Numbered from the stretch's first letter, positions 12,701 to 24,001 are shown. The stretch: 64,000 nucleotides of DNA from Capsicum annuum (GCF_002878395.1 NC_061115.1:58033564-58097563), one strand, 5' to 3'. Numbers and translations: made by a program. Notes: a model not told the origin generated them from the letters alone.

Positions 12701-13085
12701 ACGATGATGCAATGCGGTTGAAATTGCATTGCCATCTTGATTGTGAACTAAAACTATACCACGGCGTGGTGGAATCACGGAGGTTCACTAATTTTGACAA
12801 TTACCATTTTGGCTAGCTCCACGATGCACTAAGGTGCCAGGTGGCACACTATCTCACTAAAATAGCTCTAACTCTTCACCCGAGTGTCTGGTTTGGGTGA
12901 ATTTGGTATCAATGGAAAGCTTATTCAATGATCTACATGAAAAAAATTGATATTATGGAAATTATACATGATTCAAAATATTTCACATTTGGAAAGATAC
13001 TTTTAAAACTTTTAGACTTAGATTTTTGCTTTACTAGAATGCGCTCTAAGGCTCAGACTGGAAGAGGACTTTGTGGGGTATTATA
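9711..13085 (-). mobile_element. Solo LTR D1, minus strand (3375 bp)
   Basis: The minus strand starts TATAATACCCCAC at 13085 and ends in CGGGTCGTTACA at 9711; the first bases are a decayed TGTAATACCCC. A perfect 5-bp duplication (GGATG) flanks it. There is no internal domain, so it is a solo LTR left by LTR-LTR recombination. Its end (GGGTTAGCTT...GTGACATCTC) is homologous to the ends of LTRs A and C. D1 carries two neighbouring hairpins at 10103-10156, an ATC/TCA-rich simple tract at about 11540-11640, and the dyad ACCACGGCGTGGT at 12758-12770. D2 is a second member of the same family. Confidence 0.85.
10103..10156 (-). promoter_or_regulatory. Paired hairpins (H2 then H1 on the plus strand) in LTR D1
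   Basis: CTATGGTG (10103-10110) pairs perfectly with CACCATAG (10121-10128). Next to it AGTACA (10141-10146) pairs with TGTACT (10151-10156). The same two-hairpin layout occurs at the same relative place in LTRs A, C and D2, with different stem sequences in the H2 hairpin. It could be an RNA structure near the R region; that role is inference. Confidence 0.6.
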
Positions 13086-13573
13086 GGATGTCTTTAAATA
13101 CTTTGGTTTATTCATGGACATTGTTTTTAGCTATGGTTGGGGGTATGTCCCAGTCAAATATTATTTTTTGTTGTTAGAGGCTTTGTGTGACTACTATGGG
13201 TTGGATTGGACGATGTCAGTATGGGTATCAACCTTTGTATTGGCATTTGTATTGGTGCTAATAACATTTGACTGAATTTATGATTGTTTCATCCTTTTTA
13301 TGTTATGTTATGGATAGGAACTTGGTTTTTGTATTGGTTTGGTTATGGTTGTTTGTTGGTAATGAACGGTTGGACTTGTTTGGCTTGGTCATAGTTATAG
13401 AACTATCCCAAAGTTTTAAATTGGAATAAATGCTATCTTGTTATAGGTTTAGAATTCAACCAACTCGGGTAATGCATATTTGGTGGTTGGGTTAGGTAAC
13501 TGGGGTGGTGTCCGATCCAATATGGACTTAGGATGCCCATTACAACAAGGCCCTAGTCTGAGTGATGGCAAGA

Positions 13574-13585
13574 TGGTATTAGAGC
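13574..13585 (+). other. Primer-binding site of element E
   Basis: TGGTATTAGAGC matches 11 of 12 bases of the initiator tRNA-Met PBS (TGGTATCAGAGC); the one change is C to T. The downstream leader (AAGTCGTGTCGAGTAAAGTC) is homologous to the leader of element G after 56880. Confidence 0.8.
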
Positions 13586-13782
13586 TTTGGGTTTATAGTC
13601 AATTATGAGTCCAAAAAGTCGTGTCGAGTAAAGTCTCTTTTAAGGGTGTGTAGCATGCCACACTCATAAGAAAGAGGGTAGAAGGCATTTAGGAATGTTT
13701 TACTTTCCTCGTATTCTATTTTTAAGGTTAGAGTGTAAGTCTTGAAATATTTTCTAATTTTGGTTTGTTTTCTTTTAAGATC

Positions 13783-14994
13783 ATGCCTCGATAATCTAAG
13801 ATGCAAGGTAACTTTTATGTCCTAATCAAGGACAATATTGAAGGGACACGTACTACTCAGGGGGTCCATACTCAATCTAAGGGTCGCATCCCTAAAAGTT
13901 TTGGATTTCCATCGATTGCTACTAGTCCTCCTTAAAGTGAGGTGACTAATGCAAAATTTTGTCAATTGATTCCTATTATTGCTCAGTTGGTTGCTACTTA
14001 GGCTGAGTGGGGTGTATTTAGTGTTTTATCTTTTGAGGCCATAAGGTTTGGCCAGTTTATTAAGATGCATACTCCTACTTTTACTGGTGTAAAGATGGAG
14101 GAGGATCCCCAGGGTTATTTGGATGAGATAGAGAAACTTTTAAGGTAATACAGGACACAAATATGGAAAGAGTGATTTTGCTGCTTATTATCTTAAAGTT
14201 ATGGCGTACCAATGGTAAAAGGAGTAGGATAAGGCAAGAGGTGATGTTGAGGAGTCAACTTTGTGGGAGACTTTCTCTAATGCTTTACTGGATCGCTTCT
14301 TTCCTCAGGAGTTGAAGAAAACAAAAGTTGAGGAATTTGTTAATCTAAGATAAGGGAAAATGTTGGTCAAGAAATATGCCTTAAAATTTCACCAGCTATC
14401 TAGGTATGCTCCAGAATTGATGTCTGATGTGAGGGCAAGGATGAGAAAGTTGAATTTTGGACTATCTCAGGATTTGATCCTTGAAAGCAAGACTGCATTA
14501 CTGATTAAGGATATGGATATTTCTAGGTTAGTGGTTTATATACAGTAGTGAAGAGAAAAAAGAAAGAAGGTTGAGTTCGGAGAAAGGCAGGGTAAGAAGT
14601 TTAGATTATCTGAACAAGGTTGTGGGCACCAACAAGGTGGTCGATATTGTTGTAAGTGGCTAAGAAAAAGTAGGAGAGTACTGGTTCCCTCTCTACAACT
14701 AGTGCTCCTTACCCAAAGTAGTTGGGTGATAGGCATCAATAGGGTGGTGATATTTCCAAGCACAGGGTGCCTAATCTCAGGCAAGTAGGGCTCAGTCAGC
14801 CTTATCATGCCCTTATTATCAGTTCTGTGGTAGGTTGCATAAGGTTTTCCGTGATGAGGGGAGGGACAGGTGTTTTAAATATGGTCAACTAGGCCATATG
14901 CTTAGAAATTATCCAGTTCCTAATAGTTCTTTGGGAGAGAGTAAGGCTTCCGTTGCTTTATCTTCACCACCCGCACCAAAGGGTTCTATGCCAC
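13783..14994 (+). pseudogene. Element E gag (broken)
   Basis: The start codon at 13783 is followed by MPR and an immediate stop, as in the gags of A and G (MPPR-stop, MTP-stop). Scattered pieces match plant gypsy gag, such as LGKMLVKKYALKFHQLSRYA (about 14355-14410). A zinc knuckle at 14871-14915 reads CFKYGQLGHMLRNYP: two of the three zinc-binding Cys are Tyr, each explained by a G-to-A change. The coding region ends where the inverted segment begins at about 14995. Confidence 0.8.
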
Positions 14995-15805
14995 TCCACT
15001 AATAGATTTCTCGCAAGTCGTAGTACATCTTGGTAGCACCAGGATGAATAAAATATCGTATGATATGCACTTCAGCCATAATCCTCTACCTTAAATCATC
15101 AACACTGGGAACACATATTCTATCTAAAATCTCAATACGCTATCTCTCCCTTGGGAGAAAACCTCTACCTTTTGGTCTTTTACTAACTCCTTTAGTTTGA
15201 CCAAATTAGAATCAATGTCTTGCTTCTCCTTCACTTCTAAAACCAAAGAGGATTCAGAAATACTCTGAACCCAAATACTACCTTCAGCTAATCCAAGCAA
15301 CCAAACACCTAATCTATCCAAATGATGCACTTCATGGGCCAATTCTTTCTTATCCTCCTCCATATGAGCAAAACTACCCATAAAAAACCTACTAAGGACA
15401 TCTTTCACTACATTGGCTTTGCTTGGATGATACAACACACTCATATCATAATCTTTTAGCAACTCTAACTATCTTATCTGTCTAAGATTTAACTCTCTTT
15501 TAGTAAATACATACTGCAAACTTTTGTGGTTTGTAAAGATATCAACATGAACAACATACAGATAGTGTCTACAGATTATGGATTCTAGTTTGGTTAAACT
15601 GAAGGAGTCAGTAAAAGACCAAAAGGTAGAGGTTTTCTCCCAAAGGGGAGATGACGTGTTGAGATTTTAGGATAGATTATGTGTTCCCGGTATTTCTGAT
15701 TTAAGGCTGAGGATTATGGCTGAAGTGCTTGACGTGTGATATTTTATTCATCTCGGTGCTACCAAGATGTACCACGGCTTGCAATAAATCTATTGGTGGA
15801 ATGGC
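14995..15805. repeat. Foldback of pol sequence inside element E
   Basis: The minus-strand pol segment 15573-14995 covers the end of RNase H and the start of integrase (YDMSVLYHPSKANVV, then VKDQKVEVFSQGRD). It is followed head-to-head by a plus-strand segment from 15576 that repeats the second half of the same sequence. The two arms, about 14996-15216 and 15588-15802, are reverse complements over roughly 210 bp, with a 370-bp spacer. The arms differ at a number of positions, so the rearrangement is not recent or came from two different copies. Confidence 0.85.
15124..15573 (-). pseudogene. Inverted RNase H/integrase junction fragment of element E
   Basis: The minus-strand frame encodes the end of RNase H (DIFTNHKSLQYVFTKREL in broken form, then YDMSVLYHPSKANVVKDVLS) and the linker before integrase (VHHLDRLGVWLLGLAEGSIW). 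It is the same region as 38040-38600 in element A. It lies opposite in direction to the rest of E, between gag and integrase, replacing protease and RT. Confidence 0.8.
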
Positions 15806-16706
15806 ATGAAGAAGAATATAGCAGAGTTTGTGGCAAAGTGTGAAACTTGCCAGTAGGTTAAGGTAGAGCACCAATGACCTGGTGGTGTAATGTAGGAGTT
15901 TGGTATAACCACTTGGAAGTGGGAAGAAGTGAATATGGATTTTGTGACTGGTTTACCTCTTTTGCGTCTTCAACATGATTTGATTTGGGTTATTATAGAC
16001 AGGTGACTAAGTCAGCATACTTCCTACTAGTGCATACATCTTATACAGATAAGGATTATGCTAAGTTGTATATTCGAGAGTTAGTCATATTGCATGGAGT
16101 TCTATTATCTATCATCTCAGATAGGGGTACTCAGTTTACTTCTCAGTTTTGGAGAGCTTTACAGAAGGGTCTTAGCACCCAAGTTCATCTTAGTTTTGCC
16201 TTTCATCGGCAGATATATGGTTAGGCTGAGAAGACCATCCGGACTCTGAAAGATATGTTGAGGGCGTGTGCTCTTTAATTCAAAGGTATTTGGGATGAAC
16301 ATTTTCCGTTGATTGAGTTTGTGTACAACAACAGTTATCATGGTAGCATTCGAATGGCCCCATTTGAGGCTTTGTATGAGAGAAGATTTAGATCACCCAT
16401 AGGTTGGTTTGAAGTGGGTGAAGTTATTGTGATTGGACCTGATGCAGTGTTTGAGACTTTGGATAAAGTCAAGACAATTAGAGAGAGATTAAAGAAAGTT
16501 TAGAGTTATCAGAAGTCATATGCAGATATGAGGAGAACAAACCTCGAGTTTGAAGTAAGTGATTTAGTGTATCTAAATATTTTACCCATGAAAGGGGTAA
16601 AAACGTTTGGCAAAAGAGGATGCTTAGTCCCCACTATGTTGGCCCTTATAGAGTTTTGAGTCGTGTTGGGAAAGTAGCCTATGAGATTGAGTTGCCCGTA
16701 GAATTT
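15806..16706 (+). pseudogene. Element E integrase (truncated, broken)
   Basis: Plus-strand pieces run through the integrase. The zinc-binding tail reads AEFVAKCETCQ. The core reads LVILHGVLLSIISDRGTQFTSQFW (shown in two parts here: LVILHGVLLSIIS and DRGTQFTSQFW) at about 16080-16155. The catalytic Glu is kept (AEKTIRTLKDM, about 16228-16260). The C-terminal part FVYNNSYHGSIRMAPFEALY is at 16318-16377. The frame carries several TAG/TAA stops. At 16690-16706 the expected chromodomain linker is absent and MULE sequence begins. Confidence 0.8.
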
Positions 16707-17489
16707 CCTGAATCACTCATTGCATATCGATAGCTTATGCAACCGTGGTTTTGCTGAAAACATAAAGACTTATTTTGGAGAAGATGTTTTAGGGGAATTT
16801 AGAAATATGTTATTTGGTATTTTTCTTGACTTACTGCAGTGCAAATGGATAGGGCAGATTTCAAAATGTATCCTTATGCTAGAAATCCAACAGGATATTA
16901 AGGACGAGATTCATGTGTGGGTGCAGGGAAAGATCCTGAAATTTACCATGCATGAATTTGCCATTATCACTGGTCTTAAATGCACCGGTGATATTGATGA
17001 GTATATGTATACTTCATCAGCAAAATCCCCTTTGATGTCGAAGTATTTTCCTGAATCTGGAGGTGGAATAACTAGGTCAAAATTGATAACACGTGTAAAG
17101 ATGGGAAACTTCGATTACTCTGAAGATGATCTGAACCTTGCGATATTATTTTTTGTTCATGCATTCATGTTTTCTCATCATAAGAAAGCACCCATCAGTG
17201 TAGCTCACTTCCAGATGGTCGAGGATGATCGGTATATACACTTTCCATGGGGGAAGATTACATTTAAAAAGTTGATGAACTCATGGCAGCAGAATTTCAG
17301 AGTCGTAAAGCATTATATTCATTGGGTGGAATGCCCCATGCTCTAAATGTCTGGATGTTTGAGTGTTACTCTGAGGTAGATAAAAAATTTATTTTGTGAT
17401 GAAGAAACATCATCCCAAGAATACTCAGCTGGTATGTGAAGTGTACCAGGACTAAGTATGATTTTCTTATGTTTGACATATTCAGTAAG
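16702..17489 (+). pseudogene. DUF1985 exon of the MULE Ulp1 gene
   Basis: The frame opens right after a stop at 16699-16701, at the junction with element E. It reads through IKTYFGEDVLGEFRNMLFG to RVVKHYIH with no stop. A one-base shift at about 17318 then moves to the frame LGGMPHALNVWMFECYSEV. The expected donor site is AAG/GTAATT at 17489/17490, and splicing to 17575 gives FSKYSCKNLQPTSEE in frame. The true start codon is not present: the first codon at 16720 is TTG, and the 5' end was probably lost at the rearranged junction. Confidence 0.8.
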
Positions 17490-17574
17490 GTAATTGTATA
17501 AACTGTTAAGTATTTTCATTTTCTACCCAATTTATCAAAGAGCTAATGTTTCATTTTGAAATTAATTTTTTTAG

Positions 17575-18299
17575 TATTCTTGCAAGAATTTACAACCTAC
17601 AAGCGAAGAAGTTCATACTTTAGATTTTTCTTTCTCTGAAGATTTTGAGATATTTTATCCAACATCTGTTGCTTCCACATCTGTTGCTCCAACATTGAAA
17701 ACGTCAGGCGATGAAGATCAATCATACATTGTCATTAATGCTGAAGACTTTAATGATTTGAGCACTAGACCTATGCGAGAATTTCTAAGGCAGGCTCATT
17801 TAGCTTCACCTTTATCAACTGAACAAGCATTGAAGAGAAGAAACACAATTAAATTTCAGGAAGTTAGTCCTGGAGAGAAATCAACAAGTGATCCTTCAGT
17901 ACGTCATGTGTCTGGTATGTTTTATAAAAACCAAGAGGAATCAATAGATAAAGTACAAATTGGGGTGTCTGAATTTGATCATCTGCATCAAGGATAAATT
18001 GGTGTATCTCCTAAGCGTGAACAACTCAAGTCTGTTCCTTTATCTTCGACAATGCCTGAAGGGACATCTAAGTCTAATTTAGATATGGAGCAGATAAAGA
18101 GTTAAGTCAAAACATATGTAAGTTAACTTTGTCATTCACAATTTTTTCTTTTTGAAAAGCATGACTTGTTTCTAATATCTTATTTTTATCCATACATTAT
18201 AAGATTGATAAGCAGATTGCTGAGATGAAAACACTACTCTCCAATATACCTGTTGAGGTCATTAAAGCTTTGACGAAATAAGAGAATAAAGAATCATTG
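17575..18299 (+). pseudogene. Exons 2 and 3 of the MULE Ulp1 gene (low-complexity linker)
   Basis: Exon 2 (17575-18117) is open for about 140 codons (from YSCKNLQPTSEEVHTLDFSF to SEFDHLHQG), then has two stops. It is rich in Ser, Thr, Glu and Lys and is probably a disordered linker between DUF1985 and the protease. Exon 3 (18204-18299) reads IDKQIAEMKTLLSNIPVEVI, with an amphipathic, possibly coiled-coil character. The borders GTAAGT (18118) and AG (18202-18203) support the splice calls. Boundaries are inferred by eye. Confidence 0.6.
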
Positions 18300-18376
18300 G
18301 TATAAAATATTATTTCATTCAAGTTTTTGATACTTTGAATAAATACTCATACATTAGTATTATTCATGCTATATAG

Positions 18377-20087
18377 GAGGATAAAATTATTGATCAACAA
18401 AAAGGTCCAGAAGAAGGGTCGAAAAAATAATAGTGTATATAAGAACGATTTGCCTGTAATTTTTATCTCAATTATGTTGGTGTGTTACCATAAATCTGTA
18501 TAACTCCCATATCTTAACCTATTTTTTTAGTTGTTATACAACATGAAGATGAGGACAAGGGACCAGTCATTAAAATCAGAAATGATGAACCATCAGTACT
18601 TCAACCTTTGGAAATAGAGATACAAGATTGTGTACACACACATACTAAATGTCCAACAACAACTGAGGTTCAAAGCAAACAAAAGGTATACTAAATTAAC
18701 ATTACGTATGCAAATGTTAGTTATATAATAATATTCCCGAATCTCCATTGATATATATAGATGTTATGTCTTTTCGAATGGATTTTGATCTGTATAACTT
18801 ACATTATACATATATATAATATGTATAAATATGCTTATACATTCACACCCATGCCTAATAGATATCAAATTATAAAAAAGCTTTTCATTCACCATTATAT
18901 GACTTTGATTAAATGTACACACATGCACTTGTCATTTTTTATAGGATGAGAATATGATTGATAAAAAAGAAGGTTGTGAAAAAGAATCAAAAAACATGCA
19001 CAGTAATGATATGAAAGATTTATCGGTATATTTTTGTCACTCACATTGGTTTGTTACTCCAATTTTGCATATATAAATATACCACATGTTATTTTTAGAA
19101 TAAGGGTAATAACGTTCTCAGCTGAATATCAATATGTTAAAATACTTTAATTGGGCCTGTTACAATATCATTATACATTTAGTTGAATGTATAATGATAC
19201 GTTAACATTATTAATATTACTAGTCTCTTCAACAGAATAAATGTTCTTTATGAATATCCTCATACATATCTATGTAATTTACAATTATTTATATAATAAC
19301 ATTTCTCAGTCACCTTACAAATCTAAAAATGTTAATATTTCATACGCAATCCTTACAGACAACAATTGAAAATCACTGTTATAATATTTTTTTCATTCAA
19401 CTATGTCTTAATTTGATGAAATATTTAGACATTCTAATTATTACATAATTTAGGATGAGCTTATGGCCGATAAAGAGGAAGGTGGTCTTGAAGATTTGGA
19501 AAAAGAGCACAGTCCTATGAGTGTATATTTGTTATTATTTTTTTGTAACTCCTGCTAGTTTAATAGTTCAAAACTATCTACATAAACTTACCAGTTATTA
19601 CTATTAAAAAGGGATCATAATATTCTTAGTTGCATATCTAAATTTTTGGATTTTCATTCTACCATGATTTCTGTTTGTGTTGTTATTTCGTATTCTGCAC
19701 TAGTAATATTGGTCTTTCAGAATATTAGCTGATGATGAATTTTTGAAAGGATATGAACACATTGTACCCAAGTATAGTGGATTATGTATAATGTGCAACG
19801 TAATACTATCTTTATTTGGGGCTGTTACTATTTCATTATACATTCATTTGAATGTATAACAATATGTTATACATTAGTTCAGAATATTATACATTCATAC
19901 ACATTTTTTATAGATATCAATTTCAAATCACCGGTACATATTTATGTTTCATTCAACTATGTGTTACTTTGAATAAGTGTTCAAACATGATGATTGTTAT
20001 TTAATATAGGGTGAGCATATTTCCGAAAAAGAAGATTGTGCTAAAGAATTGAAAATACAGCAATGTCCTTATATGAAAGATTTATAG
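18377..20087 (+). repeat. Tandemly duplicated small exon-intron units in the MULE Ulp1 gene
   Basis: Short exons of 56-81 bp recur at 18377-18432 (EDKIIDQQKGPEEGSKK), 18945-19025 (DENMIDKKEGCEKESKN), 19454-19520 (DELMADKEEGGLEDLEKEH) and 20010-20087 (GEHISEKEDCAKELK). Starts are 568, 509 and 556 bp apart, with a different exon (18531-18685) between the first two. The introns after the last three are also alike (ACTATCTACATAAAC in two of them). This is best explained by tandem duplication of an exon plus its intron. The encoded peptides are acidic and Lys-rich. Confidence 0.65.
18531..18685 (+). pseudogene. Exon 5 of the MULE Ulp1 gene
   Basis: The border TTTTTTTAG (ending 18530) precedes an open stretch reading VIQHEDEDKGPVIKIRNDE and ending EVQSKQK, with a GTATAC donor at 18686. 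It has no recognised domain and is probably part of the disordered linker. Frame 3 is open across the whole stretch. Confidence 0.55.
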
Positions 20088-20222
20088 GTATTTTTTTGGT
20101 TGTTCATGTTGGTTTTTTACTCAAAAACTATCTACATAAACGTAGCTTCTATTTAGGTATAATTAACGTTATATATTAATATGTTTGTTTTACACATAAC
20201 ACATCCATCTATTTGTCTGTAG

Positions 20223-20872
20223 GATGATGTCGGTGCCACAATAACAAAGTCTATTTAAGACGTTGTAGATGCACTATTATATGGGTTGTCAACACCTTCA
20301 GATACAAAGAAATTGGATGTTGTTACACCAAATATAGTGACAGAAAGCCAGTGGACACTTCCAAATAGTCAGTTTCCACCTGATTTTCTAGATGCTCAAG
20401 TTAGGGAGCGTGAAGCAGCAACAACACATGAAGCCACAAAAGCACCTGTAAAAAGAGACTGAAAGAAGTCGAGGATTTTCATGTCACTATACATCACAAC
20501 ATTTGGATCTAGCTCTAAAGATGAGGGAAATTCTATTAATAAAGAGAAACAAAAGTATTCTTTTGATGGTTGTACTATGTACCAAGAATTACCTAATCAA
20601 TTGATCAGCGATTACTCTTAGTGGCTTGAAATTGGATTACTCAAATATCATGTTGCCAAGTAAGTTATTTTGAAACCTTTCTAAATTATTGAGAATCATA
20701 AATTTAGGTGGAGTACAATCCTTGTTAATGTTGCAGGAAACAAACAAACAATCACTATTTTAAAAATTCTCTATGATTAGGTTATCCTCTATTGGACTTT
20801 GTTGTTGCACAGACACTCTCAAAGAATTGGTTCTACTTGATGTCGTAACATAAATCATATTTGAATGATGAG
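20223..20872 (+). pseudogene. Exons 9 and 10 of the MULE Ulp1 gene (several stops)
   Basis: Exon 9 (20223-20659) reads LPNSQFPPDFLDAQVREREA and later SFDGCTMYQELPNQLISDYS before a TAG. Exon 10 (20737-20872) reads GYPLLDFVVAQTLSKNWFYL. Both match the segment that precedes the Ulp1 core in plant transposon-borne homologues. At least four in-frame stops occur (for example after ITKSI, KRD and DYS). Several can be explained by C-to-T changes in CAG/CGA codons, as expected in methylated, silenced repeats. Confidence 0.65.
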
Positions 20873-21497
20873 GTAAATTAAACTAAATTAGTTCCATATT
20901 ATAATTGTGGTTACTGTTGGAAACTTTACTATAATGCCATATAAAACATGAAACATTTACAATCTCGTGTTACTTATAGAATCTGCTATAAAAACTAACA
21001 TTATACATTTGAAAATGAAGTATAGTTATGAAGTGTTATCTGAAGTACTATTACTGAATTTGGAAAGATGCATAACTATAAGTAATATATAGTGTATTAA
21101 CATAACTAGAAATAATAAAATCAATATCTGTTTCATACTTGACTAGCTATGTATAATAAATTTTCAAACATCTAGCATATTTCACTATTACATAACCACC
21201 ATGATGAAAATTCTTATGTATAACACCATGTCCCACTTGATACTGTTACATAATAAACATTAAAATGATATCATGCATGTTTAAACTTTTTTTTAAAATG
21301 TCCTTATTATTACAACATACATAGAATCAATTATATGATTAAATATCATACATGTGGTGTGATGTATAATCACATATCATAACTGTAGTGGTAATAAATC
21401 ATACATTAATGTTCTTGACCAATACATAGTAATAACTAAAGCATATGTTGTTTTCTTTCAGTGTTTAACATATTTTAACATTTTTAACATGTAGCAC
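20873..21497 (+). other. AT-rich intron of the MULE Ulp1 gene, left half
   Basis: This stretch begins with a GTAAAT donor and ends with ACATGTAG/CAC, a splice acceptor. It holds many TACATT/AATGTA words, as do the other MULE non-coding parts. I see no gene. The AGCAC at 21493-21497 is the left target-site duplication of retrotransposon A. Confidence 0.55.
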
Positions 21498-22118
21498 TGT
21501 AATACCTCATAAATTTTTCTAGCTTAAATTCATTCCTAGAATGTTAAGAAATATCTTCCAAAATTAAAAATATTTATTTTGTGTGGAATTCTTTAGATTT
21601 AGACTTTTCATTTTGTGGAAAATTGAATAAACTTTCTATCGATACCAAAGTCACCCAATTCCAACACTCGATGAAGAGTTAAGACATTTCTAAATTGACA
21701 GTGTGCCACCTGGGTAGTCACCGCATCACAAATATGGTTAAAATCATAATTGTCATTTTTCAGTGGACCTCCGTGATATTGGAGCATCGCGGAGAGGTTC
21801 ATTTTACCATTTGTCAATTTCTAGTAGTCAACGCTGTAGTGGAGCGTCGTGCCAAAGGCCAAAATGACATTCCAATAAGGTACCGCGATGGTGGCATGTC
21901 GCGTTGAATTTTCAGGTCCCAATTTTCAAAATCCAATGGGACAATGCGATAGTTCCACATCACGGAGAACCCTAATTTTTCAATCGCCAAATTCTAGTGA
22001 GCCACCGCGATAGTGGCGGGTCATGGTGTCCAATTAAATTGGGACCCTTGTTAATGTAACGCACCAAATTTGGTACCCAGAATGCCTCATGGTGCTCATG
22101 ACCTCGAAGGACCACAAG

Positions 22119-23985
22119 TGTAATACCCCGTATTGTCGTACTGGAATTCTAACCGTTGTTTCTACGCATCTAAGCTCTAATCCAAGTGATACTCACGTGA
22201 ATATAAAATTCACGATCATTATCCTAGTCTATGTAATAGGATAGAGGTTAAAAATATTCATAGCAATGACCTAGAACAAAGTTGAGCTAAGATCAATTGA
22301 TTCATCCAAAGTTTGACTTTTGATTCTACAAGGGTCTACTTCAAACGTTTATATCTCTTAATATGCATGGAATTTTTCATCCCATGATCTATCAAATTAT
22401 AGATAATTCAATTAGCTTTCTAACGATAGCAATTTCGTAAAAATCCGATACCCGAGCGAAAAGTTATGGCCATTTTAGTGGCTGAGACAGTAGCACCATG
22501 TGATAAGCGTGCAACGCACGCTCTATCGCACGCTAATAATTTTCAGATTCTGTTTCCACGTTTTGAAGGGCAAAATTGATATTTTCCAACCCCTATCCAG
22601 CTATAACACAGGATTAAACTCCCATTGCATGAAAATAAGTTTACTTTCTCTCAAAATCACCAAGAACATTCCTTAGGATTTCAACCTAAAAATCCAAATA
22701 TCTCAAGATTCAACTGTAGGTTTTTGATAATTTTTCAAGATTCGGATTTCCCATTTCGAGGGCTATGAGAAGCACCCATTAATCTCAAGAATAGCAATCC
22801 GATGTTAAGAGTTCATCTAAAGCTTAAATTTCAAAGTATGTGGGGTTTGAACAAGAACACCCTTTCGTTCTTGTGTCCAAAACTTATTTTATATTATAAA
22901 ATACTGAATTTTTGATTATTTTTCATGAAATTCGAGAACTACATGACCCCATAGGATGTGAGCCTGAGGTTAATATAATAATCACTAATGAACTGAAAAG
23001 TTAAGGTTCTATCCGATGGCAAGGATAGGACAGCTCTCCCCAACGTGGGTAAAACGTTGGACTCCATGTAGTTCACATATTTTATGTCGGTTAAGAGAAA
23101 CTCCCAAAGTAGTCCCCCACTCTATCTAAGGTAAAGATATATGTTTTTTAAAAGCTATGATTCCAAGATTTCTAAGGTTCTCAAGTGTCAAAATCTATAA
23201 GTTTTCAGAGAAGTTCTTAGTTTTCATGGGATTAAAGTGTATGTTCGGAAAGATGTTGTTTTAAGATATTATCTATACTACAAGTTTTAGAACAAAGAAA
23301 TAATGCAGATTTAGAATGAAGTGAAATGACTCATGAGATTTATACGAAATGTTTCATTATTCATGATTTATGAGATTTATATTTCAGATATTATTCAAGC
23401 TATGTGAGTCATTTATGTCAGCATGTATAATTTTATAAATTGTGATAATATTGAGATATTATTTATATATGCATTCCACCCCCATATACTCAGTACATCC
23501 TCAAAGTACTGATCCATAAATACGTCTATGTTCTACATTGTCTCATAATGTAGGTACAAGTTTTAGTAAGCATATCATACAGAGACAATCGCAGATTTCA
23601 GTCAACAGATGCTATGTCCTCCTACTTCGGGGATTTAAGTTAGATGACATTTATATATTTTCTTTCTTTATTATTTTTATATATTGATTAGTGATAGGTT
23701 GGGTCACACCTTAGCTATCTATAGTTAGTATTAGTAGAGACTTCATAGACAGTCAGTGGAGTCATTATATTTATCTCTGTTTCTTTGTAAAAGTAGGGTT
23801 GTAATCATGTGTATTCACTTTTGTATTGATCAGATTCAAAAAAGATGTATCTTCTACTTACTTTGTTCAGATTTATCTATCTCATTCAGTTTCTTATGAG
23901 TTATGCCAGTAGAAGGGTTAGCTTGGGGTCACTTGTAACCCTAAGCACCGTGTGATGTCTCGGGACCCAATTTTAGGGCATTACA
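22119..23985 (+). repeat. Element C 5' LTR (1867 bp, with internal deletion)
   Basis: It starts TGTAATACCCCGTATTG and ends GGGCATTACA. It aligns with the 3' LTR (27874-30404) throughout, except that about 665 bp are missing at the junction near 22933. The 3' LTR and LTR A both have the missing stretch, so this is a deletion here. The dyad AGCGTGC/GCACGCT is at 22506-22522; hairpins H1 and H2 are at 23491-23553. Confidence 0.9.
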
Positions 23986-23989
23986 AACT

Positions 23990-24001
23990 TGGTATCAGAG
24001 C
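23990..24001 (+). other. Primer-binding site of element C (perfect)
   Basis: TGGTATCAGAGC is the exact plant initiator tRNA-Met PBS, four bases after the LTR end. It is unmutated in C, unlike the sites in A, E and F, which fits C being the youngest of the nested set. Confidence 0.92.

Larger units (their letters stand above)
7741..13570 (+). repeat. Element E 5' LTR (about 2450 bp, interrupted by D1)
   Basis: The LTR starts with TGAAATACC and ends around GTGATGGCA at 13570, three bases before the PBS. Without D1 and one copy of its target duplication, it is about 2450 bp. A TACGAGTCGTA dyad at 7918-7928 matches the F-family dyad. The open frames inside have no protein resemblance. The region 9030-9690 shares wording with LTRs G and H (for example the block with GTGGTGAGATT near 9665). 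Confidence 0.75.
7741..16706 (+). mobile_element. Element E: truncated, rearranged Ty3/gypsy chromovirus
   Basis: On the plus strand the layout is a 5' LTR (7741-13570, split by solo LTR D1), PBS, gag, an inverted pol segment, then integrase. The sequence breaks off around 16702-16706 in the integrase C-terminal region and continues directly as MULE coding sequence. No protease, RT core, chromodomain or 3' LTR is present. The LTR start is homologous to that of F, so E and F are members of one family in opposite orientation. Confidence 0.8.

Noticed and set aside
23990..24001. tRNA gene fragment
   Set aside because: Only the 12-base complement of the initiator tRNA-Met 3' end is present; it is a primer-binding site next to an LTR end.
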